Part shown: positions 46,780 to 56,114 of the stretch, piece by piece | Numbering within the stretch: the first letter of the stretch is position 1 | Layout of the letters: each line of letters opens with the position of its first letter | Source of the DNA: Sphingomonadales bacterium 39-57-19 | GTDB taxonomy: Bacteria; Pseudomonadota; Alphaproteobacteria; Sphingomonadales; Sphingomonadaceae | Assembly (NCBI GenBank): GCA_002282385.1 | Contig: NCJG01000005.1 | Coordinates: forward strand, 62,001 to 126,000 | Reading direction: 5' to 3' | DNA length: 64,000 nt | Program-made: the position numbers and the translations under genes | Notes under the pieces: generated by a model | Told to the model about the DNA's origin: nothing | Databases searched by the model: none | What the model saw: the letters and a program-made list of their open reading frames with translations, nothing else

Positions 46780-47511
46780 ATGAATGATACGGTATCCTTT
46801 GGCTATGAACAGGTTAGCCCTGAAGAAAAGACAAAACGCGTAGGCGGCGTCTTTTCCAATGTCGCGCGCAAATATGACATCATGAACGATGCGATGTCGG
46901 GCGGTATGCACCGGTTGTGGAAAGACACATTTGTCCGCCGTGTGAAGCCGCGCGAGGGGGAGGATATCCTCGATATGGCAGGCGGAACTGGCGACATCGC
47001 ATTCCGCATGGAAAAATCAGGCGCGCAGGTCACCGTATCCGACATCAATGAAGACATGTTGGACGTCGGTATGGAGCGCGCGATGAAACGCGGGATCGAC
47101 AGCCTAATCTGGTCCCCGCAAAACGCCGAAACGCTCAGCTTTCCCGATGCGCATTTTGATGCCTACACAATTGCGTTCGGTATCCGCAACGTCACCGACA
47201 TTCCCAAGGCGCTGCGCGAGGCACATCGCGTGCTGCGTTATGGTGGCCGCTTCTTCTGCCTCGAATTTTCGACGGTTGAATGGCCTGGCCTTGCACAAAT
47301 TTATGACGTCTATTCGGACAAGCTTGTCCCTAAGCTTGGCAAAGCCATCGCGGGTGATGAGGACAGCTATCGATATCTCGTCGAATCGATCCGCCGCTTC
47401 CCCGACATGCAAAATTTTAAGCGCATGATTGGCGAAGCAGGCTTTGTGCAAACGAAGGTAGAACCCATTTTGGGCGGACTTGTAGCCATTCATAGCGGCT
47501 GGAAAGTTTAA
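46780..47511 (+). CDS. ubiE: Ubiquinone/menaquinone C-methyltransferase UbiE
   Basis: 243 residues from the ATG at 46780. Signatures: VFSNVARKYDIMNDAMSGGMHRLWK, DMAGGTGDIAFRM (SAM-binding motif I) and IAFGIRNVTDIPKAL. It methylates the quinone ring carbon in ubiquinone synthesis. Eleven bases separate it from ubiB; together with coaBC and dut this is a conserved alphaproteobacterial run. The element just upstream must leave or provide its promoter. Confidence 0.96.
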   Translation: MNDTVSFGYEQVSPEEKTKRVGGVFSNVARKYDIMNDAMSGGMHRLWKDTFVRRVKPREGEDILDMAGGTGDIAFRMEKSGAQVTVSDINEDMLDVGMERAMKRGIDSLIWSPQNAETLSFPDAHFDAYTIAFGIRNVTDIPKALREAHRVLRYGGRFFCLEFSTVEWPGLAQIYDVYSDKLVPKLGKAIAGDEDSYRYLVESIRRFPDMQNFKRMIGEAGFVQTKVEPILGGLVAIHSGWKV

Positions 47512-47522
47512 CTTCCGCGCTG

Positions 47523-49073
47523 ATGACACGTCCTGCAACCCATATTTTCCGTTTGCTCAAATGGGGCCGCATTCTTGCGCGGCACGGCGCGCTGCGCGCG
47601 ATCGAAGCTGACCGGAACACGCCGCCGCAAGTTAAACGCCTTTGCCGTATCGCGCGCATCGGAACGCTTCAACCAAAGGTACCCGATTATGCCGGCGCCT
47701 TTCGCGCCATCGGCCCTGCGGCCATTAAGCTTGGGCAAACGCTTGCGACCCGTCCGGATATCATCGGTGAAGAAGCGGCCCGCAATCTGCTGTCGCTTCA
47801 GGATCAGCTTCCGCCCGCGCCGTTCGATCTTGTGTACGCACAGATCGACAGCAGCTTGAACAAGCCCGCCGCAGAGCTGTTCGAATATATCGACCCCGTT
47901 CCCGTAGGCGCAGCCTCCATCGCGCAGGTGCACCGGGCACGCACAACCGACGGAACAGACGTCGCTGTCAAAGTCCTTCGTCCCGGTATTCGCGAACAAT
48001 TTGCGCGCGATATCGAAACCTATGAATGGGCCGCGGCACATCTGGAAGCATTGGGCGGCGAAGCTGCGCGCTTGCGACCACAGCTGGTCATCGCCAATCT
48101 GAAACGCTGGACCTTGCGCGAACTCGATTTGCGCCGCGAAGCTGCGAGCGCGTCAGAGCTGAAAGATGCCATGGTCGCCGTCGATGGCTATATGATCCCC
48201 GCCATTGATTGGGACCGGACGTCTGGCCGCGTGCTCACACTTGAATGGGTCGATGGCGTTAAGATCGCTGACATCGACGCATTAAAAGCCGCCGGTCACG
48301 ATCTGAACAAAATGGCCGAAAAGCTCGTGCTGACATTTTTGCGGCAGGCGATTTCGGAAGGCTTCTTCCACGCCGACATGCATCAGGGCAATTTGTTCGT
48401 TCGCGCAGATGGCACGATTGTGGCCATCGATTTCGGCATCATGGGCCGCATCAACCGGCAAGCGCGTTTCTGGCTTGCGGAAATCCTCTACGGATTGACC
48501 ACCGGCAATTACAAACGCGTCGCCGAAATCCATTTCGAAGCGCAATATGTGCCGAGCTACCATAATGTCGATGAATTCGCGACCGCCCTGCGCGCTGTTG
48601 GCGAGCCGACACGCGGCAAGCCCGTGAGCGAATTGTCGGTCGGACAAATGCTCGACAGCCTATTCGCCATCACGCGCGACTTTGACATGCAGACCCAGCC
48701 GCACTTGCTGTTGTTGCAAAAGACGATGGTCATGGTCGAAGGCATCGCAACTTCGCTGAACCCAAGTATCAATATGTGGGATGTTGCCGCACCCTATGTG
48801 CGCGAATGGATTCGCGGAGAGCTTGGCCCTGAAGCCATGCTTGCCGACGGTATTCGCAAGCAAGCCGAAACCTTGCAGATGATACCCGACCTCATTCGCC
48901 GCTTGGACGAACAGCTTCCCCGCAAAGGCGGCGCGCCCGAACCACCCCCGCTTCCGCCCGTGCAGCTGATTTGGGAACGTAAGGGCAAAAGCAATGGCTG
49001 GCGCTACATCATGGTGGCCATACTGGCAGGCGCTATTGGCGCTGCGGGCATGTGGGCAGCGGGATTGAGCTGA
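47523..49073 (+). CDS. ubiB: Ubiquinone biosynthesis protein UbiB (ABC1/COQ8-like kinase)
   Basis: 516 residues. Atypical kinase features: AIGPAAIKLGQTLATRPDI (the KxGQ motif), PVPVGAASIAQVHRAR (the A-rich loop), VAVKVLRPGI with the Lys, HADMHQGNLFV (catalytic loop) and AIDFGIMGRI (DFG-like). The C-terminus has a hydrophobic tail (IMVAILAGAIGAAGMWAAGL). UbiB/COQ8 ATPases help the ubiquinone synthesis complex at the membrane. The stop overlaps coaBC by one base. Confidence 0.95.
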   Translation: MTRPATHIFRLLKWGRILARHGALRAIEADRNTPPQVKRLCRIARIGTLQPKVPDYAGAFRAIGPAAIKLGQTLATRPDIIGEEAARNLLSLQDQLPPAPFDLVYAQIDSSLNKPAAELFEYIDPVPVGAASIAQVHRARTTDGTDVAVKVLRPGIREQFARDIETYEWAAAHLEALGGEAARLRPQLVIANLKRWTLRELDLRREAASASELKDAMVAVDGYMIPAIDWDRTSGRVLTLEWVDGVKIADIDALKAAGHDLNKMAEKLVLTFLRQAISEGFFHADMHQGNLFVRADGTIVAIDFGIMGRINRQARFWLAEILYGLTTGNYKRVAEIHFEAQYVPSYHNVDEFATALRAVGEPTRGKPVSELSVGQMLDSLFAITRDFDMQTQPHLLLLQKTMVMVEGIATSLNPSINMWDVAAPYVREWIRGELGPEAMLADGIRKQAETLQMIPDLIRRLDEQLPRKGGAPEPPPLPPVQLIWERKGKSNGWRYIMVAILAGAIGAAGMWAAGLS

Positions 49074-50356
49074 TGAGTGAAAAACGCGTCCTCCTGATCG
49101 TTAGCGGCGGCATCGCCGCTTACAAAGCGCTTGAACTTGTGCGCTTGCTAAAGCGTCAGGGTGTTGCCGTACGCGCGGTGATGACTAAAAGCGCAGCTGA
49201 GTTTGTCACGCCGCTTTCGATGGGCGTCATGACCGAAGATCAAGTATATCGCGATATGTTCGACCTGAAGGAAGAACGCGAAATCGGGCATATTCAGCTC
49301 AGCCGTCAGGCCGACCTTGTGGTGATTTGCCCTGCCACTGCCAATATCCTTGCCAAGATGGCCGCTGGTATCGCCGATGATTTGGCCACCACTATTCTGC
49401 TCGCGACGGACAAACCCGTTCTGGCGGTTCCGGCGATGAATGTCCGCATGTGGAACCATCCCGCGACACAGCGCAACTTGGCGCAACTGCGCGCCGATGG
49501 CGTGCACATTATGAACCCGGATGAAGGGGCGATGGCGTGCGGCGAATTCGGCCCGGGGCGCCTGCCCGAACCGCCGGCCGTTGCCGAACAGATTTGCAGC
49601 ATGTTGGGCGTGCCCTTCAATACGCAACTGGCTTCGGGCCGTTCACCGACCACCATGCCAAGCGCGACGCCGCTTACCGCGCAACCCGATTTTGCCGATG
49701 TCGAACATCGTCCGTTGTTTGGCAAACGTATTCTTGTGACCGCTGGCCCCACGCATGAGGCGATTGATCCTGTGCGCTACATCGCCAACCGCTCGTCGGG
49801 GCGTCAGGGTTTTGCCATTGCAGCAGCGGCGGCTGATTTGGGGGCTGAAGTTACGCTGATAGCTGGCCCCGTGCATCTGCCGACACCGCCCGGTGTATTG
49901 CGCATTGATGTCGAAACCGCGCTGGAGATGCAGGCTGAGGTCGAGAAGGCCCTGCCCGTCGACGCCGCAATCATGGTTGCCGCTGTCGCCGACTGGCGCG
50001 CCGCGCAAGCGCCGGACCAGAAAATCAAGAAAGATGGCAATGCCATTCCGCCACTCGCATTGACCGAAAATCCGGACATCCTTGCAAGCCTCGCCATGCA
50101 CAAACAACGTCCGAAGCTCGTGATCGGCTTTGCGGCAGAAACCGAAAACATCATTGCCCATGCGCAGGCCAAGCTTGCGAAGAAAGGCTGCGACTGGATT
50201 GTCGCCAATGATGTGTCAGGCGATGTCATGGGCGGCGAAAACAACGCCTTTCATATCGTAACCAAAGCAGGCGTTGATAGCTGGCTGGAAAGCCCCAAGG
50301 ACGTTATCGCACGCAAATTGATGGAGAAGGTCGCCGATGAGCTCGCAAAAAGTTGA
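49073..50356 (+). CDS. coaBC: Bifunctional phosphopantothenoylcysteine decarboxylase/synthetase
   Basis: 427 residues from the ATG at 49073 (TGATG with the ubiB stop). The N-terminal CoaC flavoprotein half shows [36 protein letters not shown] and PAMNVRMW. The C-terminal CoaB half begins near residue 218 ([18 protein letters not shown]) with [12 protein letters not shown]. Together they turn phosphopantothenate into phosphopantetheine on the way to CoA. The last 20 bases overlap dut. Confidence 0.96.
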   Translation: MSEKRVLLIVSGGIAAYKALELVRLLKRQGVAVRAVMTKSAAEFVTPLSMGVMTEDQVYRDMFDLKEEREIGHIQLSRQADLVVICPATANILAKMAAGIADDLATTILLATDKPVLAVPAMNVRMWNHPATQRNLAQLRADGVHIMNPDEGAMACGEFGPGRLPEPPAVAEQICSMLGVPFNTQLASGRSPTTMPSATPLTAQPDFADVEHRPLFGKRILVTAGPTHEAIDPVRYIANRSSGRQGFAIAAAAADLGAEVTLIAGPVHLPTPPGVLRIDVETALEMQAEVEKALPVDAAIMVAAVADWRAAQAPDQKIKKDGNAIPPLALTENPDILASLAMHKQRPKLVIGFAAETENIIAHAQAKLAKKGCDWIVANDVSGDVMGGENNAFHIVTKAGVDSWLESPKDVIARKLMEKVADELAKS

Positions 50357-50786
50357 AGTGCGCGTCAAGCGCCTGAACCATGGCGCGGGCTTGGCTTTGC
50401 CCGCATATGCAACATCAGGCGCGGCCGGCATGGACATTTGCGCCGCCGAAAGCCTGAACCTGCGCGCTGGCAAGCGCCATGCCGTCGCAACCGGCTTTGC
50501 CTTTGCCATTCCCGATGGATATGAAGTGCAGGTGCGCCCGCGTTCGGGTCTTGCGCTGAAGCATGGGATCACCTGCCTCAACACACCCGGAACCATCGAC
50601 AGCGATTATCGTGGCGAAGTGAAGGTCATTCTCGCCAATCTGGGCGAAGATGATTTCATGATCAACAAAGGCGACCGGATTGCACAGATAGTGGTGGCGC
50701 CTGTTACCCACGGCCATTTGGTCGAGGTGGATGACCTGGACGAAACCGCGCGTGGCGCTGGGGGTTTCGGCTCAACAGGCGTATGA
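50337..50786 (+). CDS. dut: Deoxyuridine 5'-triphosphate nucleotidohydrolase
   Basis: 149 residues. Five dUTPase motifs in order: [11 protein letters not shown] (1), [11 protein letters not shown] (2), [16 protein letters not shown] (3), [11 protein letters not shown] (4) and the C-terminal [10 protein letters not shown] (5). It is a homotrimer that turns dUTP into dUMP, keeping uracil out of DNA. It overlaps coaBC by 20 bases and the next gene by ATGA, so it is embedded in the operon. Confidence 0.97.
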   Translation: MSSQKVEVRVKRLNHGAGLALPAYATSGAAGMDICAAESLNLRAGKRHAVATGFAFAIPDGYEVQVRPRSGLALKHGITCLNTPGTIDSDYRGEVKVILANLGEDDFMINKGDRIAQIVVAPVTHGHLVEVDDLDETARGAGGFGSTGV

Positions 50787-51547
50787 CGCTTAATGATCAA
50801 CAGCTTGACCGTTATGCCCGCCACATTGTGTTGCGCGATATTGGCGGCGCGGGTCAAAGCAAATTATTGTCGAGCCATGTCCTGCTGATTGGCGCAGGCG
50901 GCATTGGCTGTCCGGCAATTCAATATCTTGCGGCAGCAGGCGTCGGAACGATCAGCGTTGTCGATGATGATGTGGTGGCGCTGTCCAATCTCCAGCGTCA
51001 GATTTTGTACAGTGATCGCGATATTGGCACCGCCAAGGTGGAAGCGGCTGGCGCGGCAGCGGCGCGGCTAAACCCCGATATCACCTTCAACGCCCTTAAG
51101 CAGCGCATTGGCAAAGACACCAGCGCCGACATACTGGCGGGCGTCGATGTGGTGATCGATGGCAGCGACAATTTTACAACGCGCCTGATCGTCAATGACC
51201 TGTGCCTTGCGGCCAAAGTGCCGTTGGTCAGCGCCGCGATTGGGCAGTTTCACGGACAGATTGGCACATTCACAGGATGGCAGGCAGATGCGCCATGCTA
51301 TCGCTGCTTCGTTGGTGACGCCCACGACCCCGATGATTGCGACGATTGCGCCACACAAGGCGTTCTGGGCGCGATGTGTGGGCTTATGGGCAGCTTCGCA
51401 GCGATGGAGGCGATACGCGCGCTGACGGGCTTTGGAGAGCCGCAGCAGGGCAGACTGCACCTGTTCGACGGACTGACCCCATCCATGCGGTCGATCAAAT
51501 TGCCCAAAGACCCGGCCTGCTCCAGCTGCGGCGGCTTAACCGCTTAA
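50783..51547 (+). CDS. ThiF/MoeB/HesA family adenylyltransferase
   Basis: 254 residues. E1-like nucleotide-binding fold: [54 protein letters not shown] and [13 protein letters not shown]. Two CxxC pairs (CYRC, CDDC and a C-terminal CSSC) suit the structural zinc. Such enzymes adenylate the C-terminus of MoaD or ThiS. No moaD or thiS is adjacent, so the exact partner is open. Starts by ATGA overlap with dut; its stop overlaps the sirtuin stop by 12 bases. Confidence 0.88.
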   Translation: MTLNDQQLDRYARHIVLRDIGGAGQSKLLSSHVLLIGAGGIGCPAIQYLAAAGVGTISVVDDDVVALSNLQRQILYSDRDIGTAKVEAAGAAAARLNPDITFNALKQRIGKDTSADILAGVDVVIDGSDNFTTRLIVNDLCLAAKVPLVSAAIGQFHGQIGTFTGWQADAPCYRCFVGDAHDPDDCDDCATQGVLGAMCGLMGSFAAMEAIRALTGFGEPQQGRLHLFDGLTPSMRSIKLPKDPACSSCGGLTA

Positions 51548-52243
51548 GAGTTCATCCACCCATTTTGGAACAAGCTCCGTCGCCGGGCCATGGCGCGATT
51601 CAGTAAACCAAGAACTGCCGTGCGATGGTTCAAGGTTCAGTTCCAATGTGGCGATGCCGTTTTGACGCGCTTCACGCACAAGACCGGCGGCGGGATAGAC
51701 TGCGCCTGACGTGCCAATGCTCACGAACAAATCAGCGCGGTTCAGGGCGTGGTAGATATCACCCATACGGTAGGGCATTTCGCCGAACCAGACGATATCA
51801 GGCCGCAGCTGGCCAGATATGCCGCACGATGGACAGGCCGGTCGGTCAATCAATGTGCCACGCCAGCCATGGCGTACGTCGCACGCGGTGCACCACGCGT
51901 TCAGATGCTCCCCATGCATATGCAGCAAGCGTTTGGTTCCTGCCCGTTCGTGCAAATCATCGACATTCTGGGTCACCAAAAGCAAATTGCCGCTCCATTC
52001 CGCATCGAGCCGCGCCAGTGCGTAATGCGCGGCATTTGGCTCCACCTGCTGAATGCGTTCACGGCGCATATCGTAGAAACGCAGCACAAGGTCAGGGTCG
52101 CGGGCAAAGGCTTCGGGCGTTGCGACATCTTCAACCTTATGCTGTTCCCACAATCCACCTGCACTGCGAAATGTATCAATACCGCTCTCGGCACTGACCC
52201 CTGCCCCTGTCAGAATGACGATGTTTTTGATTTGGCGATCCAC
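51536..52243 (-). CDS. NAD-dependent protein deacylase (class III sirtuin)
   Basis: 235 residues from GTG 52243, preceded by AAGGAG at ideal spacing; the frame is open further up but that part is not conserved. Sir2 signatures: LTGAGVSAESGIDTFR, TQNVDDLHERAG, LHMHGE (catalytic His) and two Cys pairs CTAC/CPSC for zinc. FYDMRRE gives the Tyr-x-x-Arg pair that lets SIRT5/CobB-type enzymes remove succinyl or malonyl groups. Convergent with the ThiF-like gene and divergent from dapB. Confidence 0.92.
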   Translation of the reverse strand: MDRQIKNIVILTGAGVSAESGIDTFRSAGGLWEQHKVEDVATPEAFARDPDLVLRFYDMRRERIQQVEPNAAHYALARLDAEWSGNLLLVTQNVDDLHERAGTKRLLHMHGEHLNAWCTACDVRHGWRGTLIDRPACPSCGISGQLRPDIVWFGEMPYRMGDIYHALNRADLFVSIGTSGAVYPAAGLVREARQNGIATLELNLEPSHGSSWFTESRHGPATELVPKWVDELLSG

Positions 52244-52314
52244 ATTTGCTCCTTCACCGTCCCGCTGCGGCTGACGTCGTACACAGCACAACTTGTTTCG
52301 GCTCCCTAATATAG

Positions 52315-52343
52315 TAAGACCCTGAAACAAAATCAGGGTGACG
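52315..52343 (+). repeat. REP-like hairpin unit in the dapB leader
   Basis: Hairpin ACCCTGA-AACAAAA-TCAGGGT within a 29-base unit that matches the right arm of the repeat at 54232-54260 in 24 of 29 bases. Two of the differences are paired (T-A there, C-G here), so the stem is preserved. The right arm of the stem contains AGGG, the likely dapB ribosome binding site. Confidence 0.65.
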
Positions 52344-52346
52344 GTT

Positions 52347-53072
52347 ATGAAAATAGGTATCATTGGCAGCGCGGGCCGCATGGGGCAGGCTTTGGTCGAC
52401 GCAATTGCGGCGGATGGTCAGGCATATGCAGGCGGCGTCGACAAAGGCGATGATCTTGCCGCGCTGGTTGCGTCTTGCGATGCACTCGTCGATTTTTCCA
52501 GCCCCCATGCGATTGAGGCGAACCTTGATGCATGCGTTGCTGCGGGCAAACCGATCGTCATTGGCACGACCGGACTGGAGGAACGCCACCATTTCCTGAT
52601 CGATGATGCCGCGCGCGACATTCCGGTTTTGCAAACGGGCAACACATCCTTGGGGGTGACGATGCTGTCAGCGCTCGTGCAACAGGCCGCACGCCAATTG
52701 GGTGAAGATTGGGATATCGAAATATTGGAGATGCATCACCGGCATAAGGTGGATGCGCCGTCTGGCACCGCGCTACTGCTAGGCGAAGCGGCAGCCAGCG
52801 GACGCGGCATCGATCTAAAGCAACATAGCGACCGCGGCCGCGACGGGATTACCGGCGCGCGCAAAGCTGGCGACATTGGCTTTGCGTCCTTACGCGGCGG
52901 CAGCGTCGCTGGGGACCATCATGTTATTTTCGCGTCCGAACATGAGCGGATCGAGCTTGTCCATCGCGCTGAAACCCGCGCAATATTCGCGCGCGGCGCG
53001 GTAAAAGCGGCAACATGGCTGACGCGGCAAAAAGCGGGCCGGTTCACGATGCAAGAAGTGCTTGGTCTTTGA
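52347..53072 (+). CDS. dapB: 4-hydroxy-tetrahydrodipicolinate reductase
   Basis: 241 residues from the ATG at 52347 (a GTG three codons earlier is in frame). NAD(P)-binding GIIGSAGRMGQAL, VIGTTGLEE, and the catalytic EMHHRHKVDAPSGTAL. The enzyme reduces hydroxytetrahydrodipicolinate in the lysine/DAP pathway; dapE lies about 17 kb to the left. The probable ribosome binding site AGGG (52335-52338) is inside a hairpin, which could lower translation. The stop overlaps the nth TTG start. Confidence 0.95.
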   Translation: MKIGIIGSAGRMGQALVDAIAADGQAYAGGVDKGDDLAALVASCDALVDFSSPHAIEANLDACVAAGKPIVIGTTGLEERHHFLIDDAARDIPVLQTGNTSLGVTMLSALVQQAARQLGEDWDIEILEMHHRHKVDAPSGTALLLGEAAASGRGIDLKQHSDRGRDGITGARKAGDIGFASLRGGSVAGDHHVIFASEHERIELVHRAETRAIFARGAVKAATWLTRQKAGRFTMQEVLGL

Positions 53073-53755
53073 AAAAGGCAGATATCTTCGAATTTTACCG
53101 TCGCCTCGCGGAGGAAAATCCTGCGCCTGAAACCGAGCTCGCATATGGCAATGCCTATCAATTGCTCGTTGCCGTTACATGCTCTGCCCAATCCACTGAT
53201 GTCGGCGTGAACAAAGCCACCAAGGCGTTGTTTGCGGAGGTCAAAACGCCCGCACAAATGGTAGCGTTGGGGCTAGAAGGGTTGAAAGCGCATATCAAAA
53301 CCATTGGACTGTTTAACAACAAAGCCAAAAACGTGATTGCCCTGTCCGAGATATTGGTCCGCGACCATGCAGGCGAAGTTCCTGCCGACCGCGACGCGCT
53401 TGAGGCGCTGCCAGGCGTTGGACGCAAGACCGCAAATGTCGTGATGAACACCGCCTTTGGCGCGGAGACCTTTGCCGTCGATACGCATATCTTCCGTGTC
53501 GGCAACCGGACGGGGATCGCGCCGGGCAAAACCGTGCTGGCCGTTGAAAAGGCGCTCGATAAGAAAACCCCGCAACCGTTTCGCGTTGGCGCGCATCATT
53601 GGCTGATCCTGCATGGTCGATATATCTGCAAGGCACGGACACCCGAGTGCTGGCGCTGTCCAGTCGCGGACCTGTGTCGCTTCAAACCCAAAACAGCGCC
53701 GCCCAAAATCAAGTCAGCTACAGTTCAGACTGCCCCCGTTAAACCGGCCGCGTAA
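53069..53755 (+). CDS. nth: Endonuclease III
   Basis: 228 residues from TTG 53069, which gives the usual (M)KKADIFEFYRRL; an ATG at 53015 lies deep inside dapB and is less likely. Helix-hairpin-helix LPGVGRKTANVVMNTAFG with the catalytic Lys, VDTHIFRVGNR with the Asp, and the iron-sulfur cluster CKARTPECWRCPVADLC. It removes oxidised pyrimidines. The C-terminus has an extra Lys/Pro-rich tail. Coupled to dapB by overlap. Confidence 0.94.
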   Translation: MKKADIFEFYRRLAEENPAPETELAYGNAYQLLVAVTCSAQSTDVGVNKATKALFAEVKTPAQMVALGLEGLKAHIKTIGLFNNKAKNVIALSEILVRDHAGEVPADRDALEALPGVGRKTANVVMNTAFGAETFAVDTHIFRVGNRTGIAPGKTVLAVEKALDKKTPQPFRVGAHHWLILHGRYICKARTPECWRCPVADLCRFKPKTAPPKIKSATVQTAPVKPAA

Positions 53756-53770
53756 CATTGGAGAGCAAAC

Positions 53771-54160
53771 ATGCGTAAAATGCTGCTAATCATTCCTGCT
53801 GTGGCGTTGCTTTCGGGCGGCGGCGCGATTGCGCTTTCCCGCGATACAGCGCCCGAACCCGTCAGAGCGGTCGGCGAACCAAAAAGCTGCGTCACGATAT
53901 CGCAGATACGGTCAACGAAAGTCATCGATAGCCGCAATATCGATTTCCGCATGGCGGGCGGCAAAACCTATCGCAACACCCTGCCACAAAGCTGCCCCGG
54001 TTTGAAATTCGAGGAGCGTTTTTCCTACCGCTCGTCGATCAACCAATTGTGCAGCGTCGATATTGTGCACGTTTTGCACGACCAGGGCGGCCGACTATAT
54101 GAAGGCGCCGGATGCGGTCTTGGCACGTTTCAGATGGTGGAGAAGGTGTCGGTGAAATAG
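53771..54160 (+). CDS. DUF6491 family exported protein
   Basis: 129 residues. Signal-like N-terminus MRKMLLIIPAVALLSGGGAIALS, then the conserved body CVTISQIRSTKVIDSRNIDF, KTYRNTLPQSCPGL and FEERFSYRSSINQLCSVD with four Cys that could form disulfides. Family without known function, typical of sphingomonads and relatives. GGAGAG upstream of the ATG. It follows nth by 15 bases and is followed by a large inverted repeat. Confidence 0.72.
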   Translation: MRKMLLIIPAVALLSGGGAIALSRDTAPEPVRAVGEPKSCVTISQIRSTKVIDSRNIDFRMAGGKTYRNTLPQSCPGLKFEERFSYRSSINQLCSVDIVHVLHDQGGRLYEGAGCGLGTFQMVEKVSVK

Positions 54161-54182
54161 GGGCTGACGATGTTGCCTGCTA

Positions 54183-54260
54183 CGTCATCCTGAACTTGTT
54201 TCAGGATCTTAATAACGACCCATCTAGGAAGTAAGATCCTGAAACGAGTTCAGGATGACG
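54183..54260. repeat. 29-bp inverted repeat pair (REP-like), convergent gene boundary
   Basis: Left arm 54183-54211 (CGTCATCCTGAACTTGTTTC then AGGATCTTA) and right arm 54232-54260 are reverse complements with one mismatch in 29, around a 20-base spacer. Each arm also folds alone (ATCCTGA/TCAGGAT). It lies between convergent genes and could act as a bidirectional transcript end. Such GTCATCCTGA palindromes are common interspersed repeats in alphaproteobacteria. Confidence 0.8.
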
Positions 54261-54294
54261 ATCGCGTGAGGGGTGGCGAACCTAAATTGAAGCC

Positions 54295-55068
54295 CTACTT
54301 CCCTATCCAATTCCCGGGCCGCTTTTCGACAAACGCGGCCATGCCCTCTTTCTGATCTTCGGTGCCGAACAGACCGTGAAACAATCGGCGTTCGAATACG
54401 ACACCTTGCTGCAATGTTGTTTCAAACGCGGCGTTGACCATTTCCTTGCATGCCAGCGCAGCCAAGGGCGCCATGGCGGCGATGGCTGTCGCAGTTTTGA
54501 TGGCTTCGTCGACAAGCTCGGCGGCTGGAACGACCTTTGCGACCAACCCAGAACGTTCGGCCTCATGGGCGTCCATCATGCGGCCCGTCAGGCACATTTC
54601 CATCGCCTTGGCCTTGCCGATCGCGCGCGTTAGCCGCTGCGAACCGCCCATGCCGGGGGTGACCGCGAGTTTGATTTCAGGTTGCCCGAATTTTGCATTT
54701 TCGCCGGCAATGATAAAGTCGGCCATCATGGCAAGTTCGCACCCACCACCAAGCGCAAAGCCGTTCACGGCCGCAATCCATGGCTTGCGGGTCGCGGTCA
54801 CGCGGTCATAGCCTGCAAAAAAGTTGCCGCCATACATGTCCGCAAAGGACTGGCTTTGCATTTCCTTAATGTCCGCGCCCGCGGCAAATGCCTTTTCGCT
54901 ACCGGTCAGCACCGCACAACGTTGGCTGTCATCGGCATCGAAAGCCGCAAATGCAGCAATGAGATCCGCCAGAACCTGGCTGTTCAACGCGTTCAACGCT
55001 TGCGGGCGGTTGAGCGTGATGAGCGTCACCGCGCCGCGTTGTTCGACCAATATCGTTTCGTAGCTCAT
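54295..55068 (-). CDS. Enoyl-CoA hydratase
   Basis: 257 residues from the ATG at 55068 (ATGA overlap with the upstream stop; GGAAG before it). Crotonase fold: [29 protein letters not shown] (oxyanion hole), [20 protein letters not shown] and [17 protein letters not shown] with the catalytic Glu pair. It hydrates enoyl-CoA esters, here probably methacrylyl-CoA in valine breakdown as well as short-chain substrates. Third gene of a three-gene operon. Confidence 0.92.
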   Translation of the reverse strand: MSYETILVEQRGAVTLITLNRPQALNALNSQVLADLIAAFAAFDADDSQRCAVLTGSEKAFAAGADIKEMQSQSFADMYGGNFFAGYDRVTATRKPWIAAVNGFALGGGCELAMMADFIIAGENAKFGQPEIKLAVTPGMGGSQRLTRAIGKAKAMEMCLTGRMMDAHEAERSGLVAKVVPAAELVDEAIKTATAIAAMAPLAALACKEMVNAAFETTLQQGVVFERRLFHGLFGTEDQKEGMAAFVEKRPGNWIGK

Positions 55069-56114
55069 AGGGGCTTCCATTCTTCTTGTGCGGGTAATGG
55101 GGCAAAGATCGCATCGATAAGTGCGTCCGTAACGCCTTCGGCTGTCGCGGGATCCCATTTAGGGGCATTGTCTTTGTCGACGATCACGGCCCGCACGCCT
55201 TCAGCGAAGTCTGGGCGCACGATAACCCTGCTCGCGATGCGATATTCCATGGCCATATTATCGGCAAAGTCGGTGAGCTTGTTGCTCTCGGCCAATTGGC
55301 GCAGCGCAACTTTACAGGTCTGCGGGCTTTTGGTCCGCAAAGTCGCCAGCTCTTTCATCGCCCAATCGCTGTCATCGCCTTCCAAGCTTGCGAGAATATC
55401 CTCTAGCCTATCCGACGCAAAATGGCGGTTGATCTGGACTATTGTCTCGACGATTTTGGAATCGGGCGGCGTCACCGACAAGGTCCCCAATATGCCGTCA
55501 ATCCGGTCTACATCCTCGGTCGCGATCCGCGACTTCGCCTCGGCTAGAACATTGCTCGTCAGATAATGTGTGGCCAGCCCAAGCGACAGACAGCCTGCGC
55601 CTGCGATACGCGCGCCGGTAAGCGCCAGAAACTGGCCAACGCGTCCCTCAAGCCGCGAAAGATACCATCCACCGCCAACATCGGGAAACAAGCCAATGCC
55701 GGTTTCCGGCATCGCAAACTTTGTGTTCTCGGTCGCCACGCGGAAACGCGCAGGCTGGCTGATGCCAACGCCGCCACCCATCGTGATACCGTCCATGAAC
55801 GCCACAACAGGCTTGGGATAAGTAACCAGCAAATGGTTGAGCTGATATTCGTCGTGGAAGAATTGACGCCCGGATTCGCCGCCATCATTAATGGCCGAAT
55901 TGCGCAAAAAGGCGATGTCGCCCCCAGCACAAAAACCACGCCCGTCGGCATGATCAATAACCACGCACTTCACCGCAGGATCGTCCCGCCATTTCAGCAG
56001 GGCCGCCGTCATGGCATGCACCATCGGCAATGTCAGCGCGTGCAGCGCCGATGGCCGGTTCAAGCTAATGAAACCGGCATGTCCTTCGACCTTAAGCAAA
56101 ATATCATCGGTCAT
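55065..56114 (-). CDS. 3-hydroxyisobutyryl-CoA hydrolase
   Basis: 349 residues, longer than a plain hydratase and of the HIBCH type: [33 protein letters not shown] (oxyanion GGDI), [13 protein letters not shown] and [21 protein letters not shown] with the Glu/Asp pair of hydrolases, plus a C-terminal helical domain. It releases 3-hydroxyisobutyrate from its CoA ester in valine catabolism. Overlaps both neighbours by four bases (ATGA). Confidence 0.92.
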   Translation of the reverse strand: MTDDILLKVEGHAGFISLNRPSALHALTLPMVHAMTAALLKWRDDPAVKCVVIDHADGRGFCAGGDIAFLRNSAINDGGESGRQFFHDEYQLNHLLVTYPKPVVAFMDGITMGGGVGISQPARFRVATENTKFAMPETGIGLFPDVGGGWYLSRLEGRVGQFLALTGARIAGAGCLSLGLATHYLTSNVLAEAKSRIATEDVDRIDGILGTLSVTPPDSKIVETIVQINRHFASDRLEDILASLEGDDSDWAMKELATLRTKSPQTCKVALRQLAESNKLTDFADNMAMEYRIASRVIVRPDFAEGVRAVIVDKDNAPKWDPATAEGVTDALIDAIFAPLPAQEEWKPL

